From the NCBI GenBank assembly GCA_965263485.1, contig CBDHHO010000001.1:248001-312000 (forward strand): DNA of 64,000 nt. The letters are read 5' to 3'. Under the pieces are notes generated by a model that had not been told where the DNA came from, did no database searches, and was given only the letters and a program-made list of their open reading frames with translations. Source of the DNA: Haliotispira sp965263485 (GTDB taxonomy: Bacteria; Spirochaetota; Spirochaetia; SP-2023). Position numbers and translations under genes: made by a program. Of the stretch, positions 60,695 through 64,000 are shown one piece after another (positions within the stretch are counted from its first letter, which is position 1; each line of letters opens with the position of its first letter).

Positions 60695-62431
60695 ATGCCT
60701 CTCAGGATGCCTGACAGCAAAAGTCCCCCCTCCGGCCTGCCATTATTACCGCTGCTCGCTGTGCTGATCTATACATGGGAATGCTTTGCTGTCGTGGAGC
60801 TGGAGGCCCAGCTTGGAACACAAAGCCCGGCAGCGGCATCGCTCCCCAAACAACACCAACAAATCCCAGAGCCCGCAGGCGATGTGCCGCCGGGAGTAAC
60901 CACCCCGTCGAGCCCGTCCGGCCTATCGGATACACTCTGGTATTGGGACCTGTCCGGCAGCTATATCAATGATTTTCAGACCGGCGGGGCGGTGATGAAC
61001 ACCGATGACCGCTACACCTTCGGGCTAAACCTGCAAGGGGCCCTGAACAACTGGGACTTTGAAGCCGACTACCGCAGCCTGACCGCGCGCTACCGCTACT
61101 TTGATCGCATTGACGAGCTGCGCCTGGGTGCCCGCTATCTGTGGGGTAACTTTCTCGATCCGCAGTTCTGGCAGCTGCGCCCCCGCCGGGTGTCAAGGCG
61201 TCGTGTAGCCACCGAAGGCCGTACAGCGCGCTGGTACCTGGGACTGGGCCCCCAAATCAGTTATTTGGGAGCCGGCCAGTTGGCCGGTGAGACCCTACAA
61301 AACTTTGCCCACAAACTGATTGAGGTCCCGGAAGTCTTCCTTCCTTACCGCCATGCCAACTTGCAAGGCCTGGAACTGGGCAGCGATCTGTACTTTTCCT
61401 GGCTCTGGCCCTTTGGTAAAGCCACCCGACAGCTGGAGCACAGCTCGCTGGAATTGGGCGCCGTACTGAGTGAGCGCTTGGCACTGGGATTTGCTCTCCA
61501 AAGTGGGACGGGAGGAAGTGGCGGAGCCCGACTCAGCGGCTACTCGCAAAATTTTGAAATCGGTGCCCTGCTGCGCCTCTCCAGCAACAGCCACTTCATC
61601 GAACTGAAGACCCTGTTCCGGCAATTTTCCTACCTAGAAAACTACCGCCGTTCAGACAGCGTGACCCGGCTCTGGGCCGATACACAGACGGCTTTCTGGT
61701 TAAACCTCTCCTACCGCGCCGGAATGTACCAGCGCTCTTGGGAGCTTAGTTTCGGCAGTGCTGTCAATCGCTCCGAAAATGTGAGGGAAGGTTTTGGCCG
61801 GGGCTTCTGGACCTTCAGCTTGGCAGCTCTGCCACGGAAAAAACGCTTTGAGGAACCGGACTTTGCGACCTCCCTGTTGCTGGGGCTGCTGAACAAGGCG
61901 ACCTTGGACAAACTCTCCTTCCAAAAACGCTTGAGCGAACGATTGCTGCTGGGTTTTAATATTTCGATGTTGCGCAGCATCAAACGCCATGACCGTCTGC
62001 AATACGACGGCGACATTAATGCCCGGATTAACAATGGCCTATATATTTTCTCGGTGGGCATCAAGCCGCTGTTTCCACTTGGGAATATGGACAATGGCCG
62101 AGGTGGCGGCCCCTCCTGGGGCTACTTGGAACTCTACGCCGAGGCCGGGCTGGGCATCTATAATCTGCGCAACAGCCAAGACTTTGCCAACAGCGAGCGC
62201 CAGGAAGGTCGCCAATACTTTGCCGCCGCCGCCCAGATCGGGCTGCGCTGGTATGGATTGCCGCTGCGCCGAGACGGGGTGGTCTACGGACTGGAAACAG
62301 CCCTGCTGGCCTATGCTCCGGCAGTACCCTCAGCGGACATCGAGTACTTCCGAAGAAAGGATTTCCCCACCGAGAGCTACAGCCCGCGCCTGATCTGGTT
62401 TATTGGCTTCTGTGTGATTACCGATCTATAA
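60695..62431 (+). CDS. Putative outer-membrane beta-barrel protein
   Basis: 578 residues. N-terminal hydrophobic stretch ('GLPLLPLLAVLIYTWECFAVV'), then a Pro/Ser linker, then many alternating-hydrophobic strands with aromatic girdles: 'WYWDLSGSYINDF', 'YTFGLNLQGALNNWDFEADYRSLTARYRYF', 'RWYLGLGPQISYLGAG', 'LELYAEAGLGIYNL', 'FAAAAQIGLRWYG'. The end 'LIWFIGFCVITDL' is less typical than the closing F/W of most barrels. I do not recognise the family. Co-directional with dapB, 10 bases apart. Confidence 0.65.
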   Translation: MPLRMPDSKSPPSGLPLLPLLAVLIYTWECFAVVELEAQLGTQSPAAASLPKQHQQIPEPAGDVPPGVTTPSSPSGLSDTLWYWDLSGSYINDFQTGGAVMNTDDRYTFGLNLQGALNNWDFEADYRSLTARYRYFDRIDELRLGARYLWGNFLDPQFWQLRPRRVSRRRVATEGRTARWYLGLGPQISYLGAGQLAGETLQNFAHKLIEVPEVFLPYRHANLQGLELGSDLYFSWLWPFGKATRQLEHSSLELGAVLSERLALGFALQSGTGGSGGARLSGYSQNFEIGALLRLSSNSHFIELKTLFRQFSYLENYRRSDSVTRLWADTQTAFWLNLSYRAGMYQRSWELSFGSAVNRSENVREGFGRGFWTFSLAALPRKKRFEEPDFATSLLLGLLNKATLDKLSFQKRLSERLLLGFNISMLRSIKRHDRLQYDGDINARINNGLYIFSVGIKPLFPLGNMDNGRGGGPSWGYLELYAEAGLGIYNLRNSQDFANSERQEGRQYFAAAAQIGLRWYGLPLRRDGVVYGLETALLAYAPAVPSADIEYFRRKDFPTESYSPRLIWFIGFCVITDL

Positions 62432-62441
62432 GGGAAAGATA

Positions 62442-63266
62442 ATGGAAGAGATTCTGATTGTCGGCTACGGTCGCATGGGCAAAGAAATTGAACAGCAAAC
62501 GGTCGCAATGGGACTGAAAGTCCACGCCATCGCTGACAGTTACCAGCAGCTCGAAGAGCTGGGCCGCAGTGGCAAGCTGTCGGCCGCTCCATCTCTGGTG
62601 GCCATTGAATTTACCGGCGGCACGGCCTCTGCTGCCAATCTGAAGTACTTGCTGGAACGCGATATCCCGGTAGTCTGTGGCTCCACGCCATGGGATGGAG
62701 GAGATGCAGAAGGTGCAAATGGCCTGCACAGTGCTGTGCTACAGCTGCTGCGCGAACGCCGGGGCTATCTGATCTACAGCAGCAATTACAGCATTGGCGT
62801 CCACATCTTCTGGCGTATCGTGCGCCAGGCCAGCCATCTGCTCGACAGCTTTACACAGTATGATCTGGCGGTGCACGAGCAGCACCATAATCATAAGGTG
62901 GACGCGCCTTCGGGAACAGCCATCAACACCGGACAAATTGTGCTACAAGAAGTTGAGCGCAAAAGTCGGCTGCTCTGCGGCCAGCCACAGGGCGCAAACG
63001 GAAACTCCCGGCCAATTGCGCCAGAAGAGCTGCAAGTCAGCTCACAGCGCCTGGGGCATGTGCCCGGAGTCCATCAGCTGCTGTGTGACAGCCCAGAGGA
63101 CAGCATCGCTATTTGCCACAGTGCTCGCAATCGGTCGGGCTTCGCACGCGGGGCCATCCTTGCCGCACAGTTCTTACAGCAGCAATACCGGGCGGGAGAA
63201 TCAGGTTTTTTCAGCATGGACGACCTGATGGACTATTTCTTGTCCCGGCAAGTTCAAACCCCCTGA
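62442..63266 (+). CDS. dapB: 4-hydroxy-tetrahydrodipicolinate reductase DapB
   Basis: 274 residues; GGGAAAG precedes the ATG. N-terminal NAD(P)-binding 'EILIVGYGRMGKEIEQ', then 'VVCGSTPWDGG', 'LIYSSNYSIGVHIFWRIV', the catalytic 'DLAVHEQHHNHKVDAPSGTAI' (E-x-H-H...K-x-D-x-PSGTA) and the C-terminal 'GVHQLLCDSPEDSIAICHSARNRSGFARGAILAAQFL'. Makes tetrahydrodipicolinate for lysine and diaminopimelate, so it feeds peptidoglycan synthesis. Confidence 0.93.
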   Translation: MEEILIVGYGRMGKEIEQQTVAMGLKVHAIADSYQQLEELGRSGKLSAAPSLVAIEFTGGTASAANLKYLLERDIPVVCGSTPWDGGDAEGANGLHSAVLQLLRERRGYLIYSSNYSIGVHIFWRIVRQASHLLDSFTQYDLAVHEQHHNHKVDAPSGTAINTGQIVLQEVERKSRLLCGQPQGANGNSRPIAPEELQVSSQRLGHVPGVHQLLCDSPEDSIAICHSARNRSGFARGAILAAQFLQQQYRAGESGFFSMDDLMDYFLSRQVQTP

Positions 63267-63310
63267 AATATAGGGCGAAACCGAACGTGAGTGAGTACCA
63301 TCCGACGAAA

Positions 63311-64000
63311 ATGAACGAAAGTGAGCTGATGGAAGACTTTCTGCTCTATCTGGCGCAGGTACGGGCTTACAGCCCGGATACCATCGCGGCCTACCGCCGC
63401 GATCTGGCCGACTGGCAAGTCTTCCTGTGTCGGCAAGGGCTGGGGCTGAACCAAGCCAATATGCTGCTGGCCCGCAGTTATGTCGCACTGCTGCGCCGCG
63501 GCCAACAAGGGGCTGAGCAGACAGTCGGGCAAAGCAGACACAAAAAGTCTACGCTGTCCAACCGCAGCATCAACCGCCGGATTTCGGCATTGAAAAGTTT
63601 CTACAAGTACCTGCAGAAACGCGGCCTGCTCTTAAAAAAATCCGAAGTATCCGACTGCGAGGCGAATGCGCGGCCAGATCGCAATCCCACTGGCAGCAAT
63701 CCGCGATGTGTGAATCCGTGGGAAAGCATCCGTCTCTTGCCCCAGGCCCGCAAGCTACCGAACTATCTGAGTTGTGAGGAATTACAAAAATTGGCGGAAT
63801 CTTGCAGTTATGCCTTTCCCAACCTCTATTTACAAAAATTGTGCAGAGCTTTGCTTGAACTGGGTTTTTCCAGTGGCGCGCGAGTGAGTGAGTTGTGTGC
63901 CCTGAACGTGACTCATTTATTGCTCGTACGGTCGCCCGTACTTCTTGAGCCTGCCCAGTCTCCGACACTGCGGAAAACCGGCGACACCATACAGCAGCAG
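63311..64000 (+). CDS. Xer-type tyrosine recombinase (3' end outside window)
   Basis: The frame is open to the end of the window (230 codons seen). An N-terminal SAM-like domain 'LMEDFLLYLAQVRAYSPDTIAAYRRDLADWQVFLCRQGL' is followed by 'LSNRSINRRISALKSFYKYLQKRGLL', a variable insert, and the start of the catalytic domain with box I 'LELGFSSGARVSELCALNV' (catalytic Arg). This fits XerC/XerD chromosome-dimer resolvases; the remaining His-x-x-Arg and Tyr lie outside the window. Two other starts (GTG 63287, ATG 63329) are possible. The insert 'KKSEVSDCEANARPDRNPTGSNPRCVNPWE' is unusual for Xer. Confidence 0.85.
   Translation, partial: MNESELMEDFLLYLAQVRAYSPDTIAAYRRDLADWQVFLCRQGLGLNQANMLLARSYVALLRRGQQGAEQTVGQSRHKKSTLSNRSINRRISALKSFYKYLQKRGLLLKKSEVSDCEANARPDRNPTGSNPRCVNPWESIRLLPQARKLPNYLSCEELQKLAESCSYAFPNLYLQKLCRALLELGFSSGARVSELCALNVTHLLLVRSPVLLEPAQSPTLRKTGDTIQQQ

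Overview
The window looks like a chromosomal segment of a free-living or host-associated spirochaete (Spirochaetales) with a fairly GC-rich genome. The evidence is the company of the genes: a flagellar sigma-28 gene next to a FapA/DUF342 gene, a FlgM-like anti-sigma factor, a long Bat (aerotolerance-type) operon, the paired TIGR03545/TIGR03546 families, many lipoproteins, and an outer-membrane-like beta-strand protein. The species cannot be named from the sequence alone.

Layout. 1-1221: 3' part of a BspA-type leucine-rich-repeat protein. 1.5-7.2 kb: murD, a membrane flavoprotein-like gene, trpS and thiN. 7.4-17.1 kb: a moxR-DUF58-DUF4381-batA-batB-TPR lipoprotein-batD/E operon with overlapping start and stop codons. 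17.3 kb: a HAD phosphatase. 18-36 kb: an accessory zone of four lipoprotein cassettes, with an Rpn nuclease, a gltX-chorismate mutase-mutY operon, a DEAD-box helicase and cell-envelope genes of unknown function between them. 36-43 kb (minus strand): capA and the rimP-nusA-infB-rbfA translation operon behind a structured leader. 43-49 kb: membrane protein, fliA, fapA-like, small protein, proA. 49-60 kb (minus strand): trmH-like, flgM, rsmI, fructosamine-kinase-like, TIGR03545/03546 and a complete branched-chain amino-acid ABC transporter (livJHMGF). 60.7-64 kb: outer-membrane-like protein, dapB and the start of a Xer-type recombinase.

Main discovery candidate: four loci (about 18.1, 22.5, 32.3 and 34.8 kb) share a roughly 400-bp 5' cassette. 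It holds a sigma-70-like promoter, a structured leader, a good ribosome binding site, an ATG, a tandem heptanucleotide repeat (CGCTCAT or CGCGCAT), a signal peptide and a lipobox. The mature lipoproteins that follow are unrelated to one another. Because 7 is not a multiple of 3, each repeat gained or lost shifts the frame. The copies have 8, 6, 6 and 6 units. By direct translation, exactly 7 units (or 7 plus or minus 3) would join the ATG to the signal peptide and lipoprotein at all four. All four therefore read as OFF in this sequence, each one repeat unit from ON. This looks like a phase-variable surface-lipoprotein family with exchangeable cargo.

Second theme: a dispersed family of small non-coding elements with terminal inverted repeats of the type GGGnACCTCTAAAAATT. 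Many carry an internal hairpin module with compensatory base changes, and every hairpin module in the window points the same way. They sit between genes, including inside the rimP-nusA operon, and several end exactly at a stop codon. All assignments are by reading motifs, not by database search. Start codons were chosen from ribosome binding sites and family N-termini where visible.
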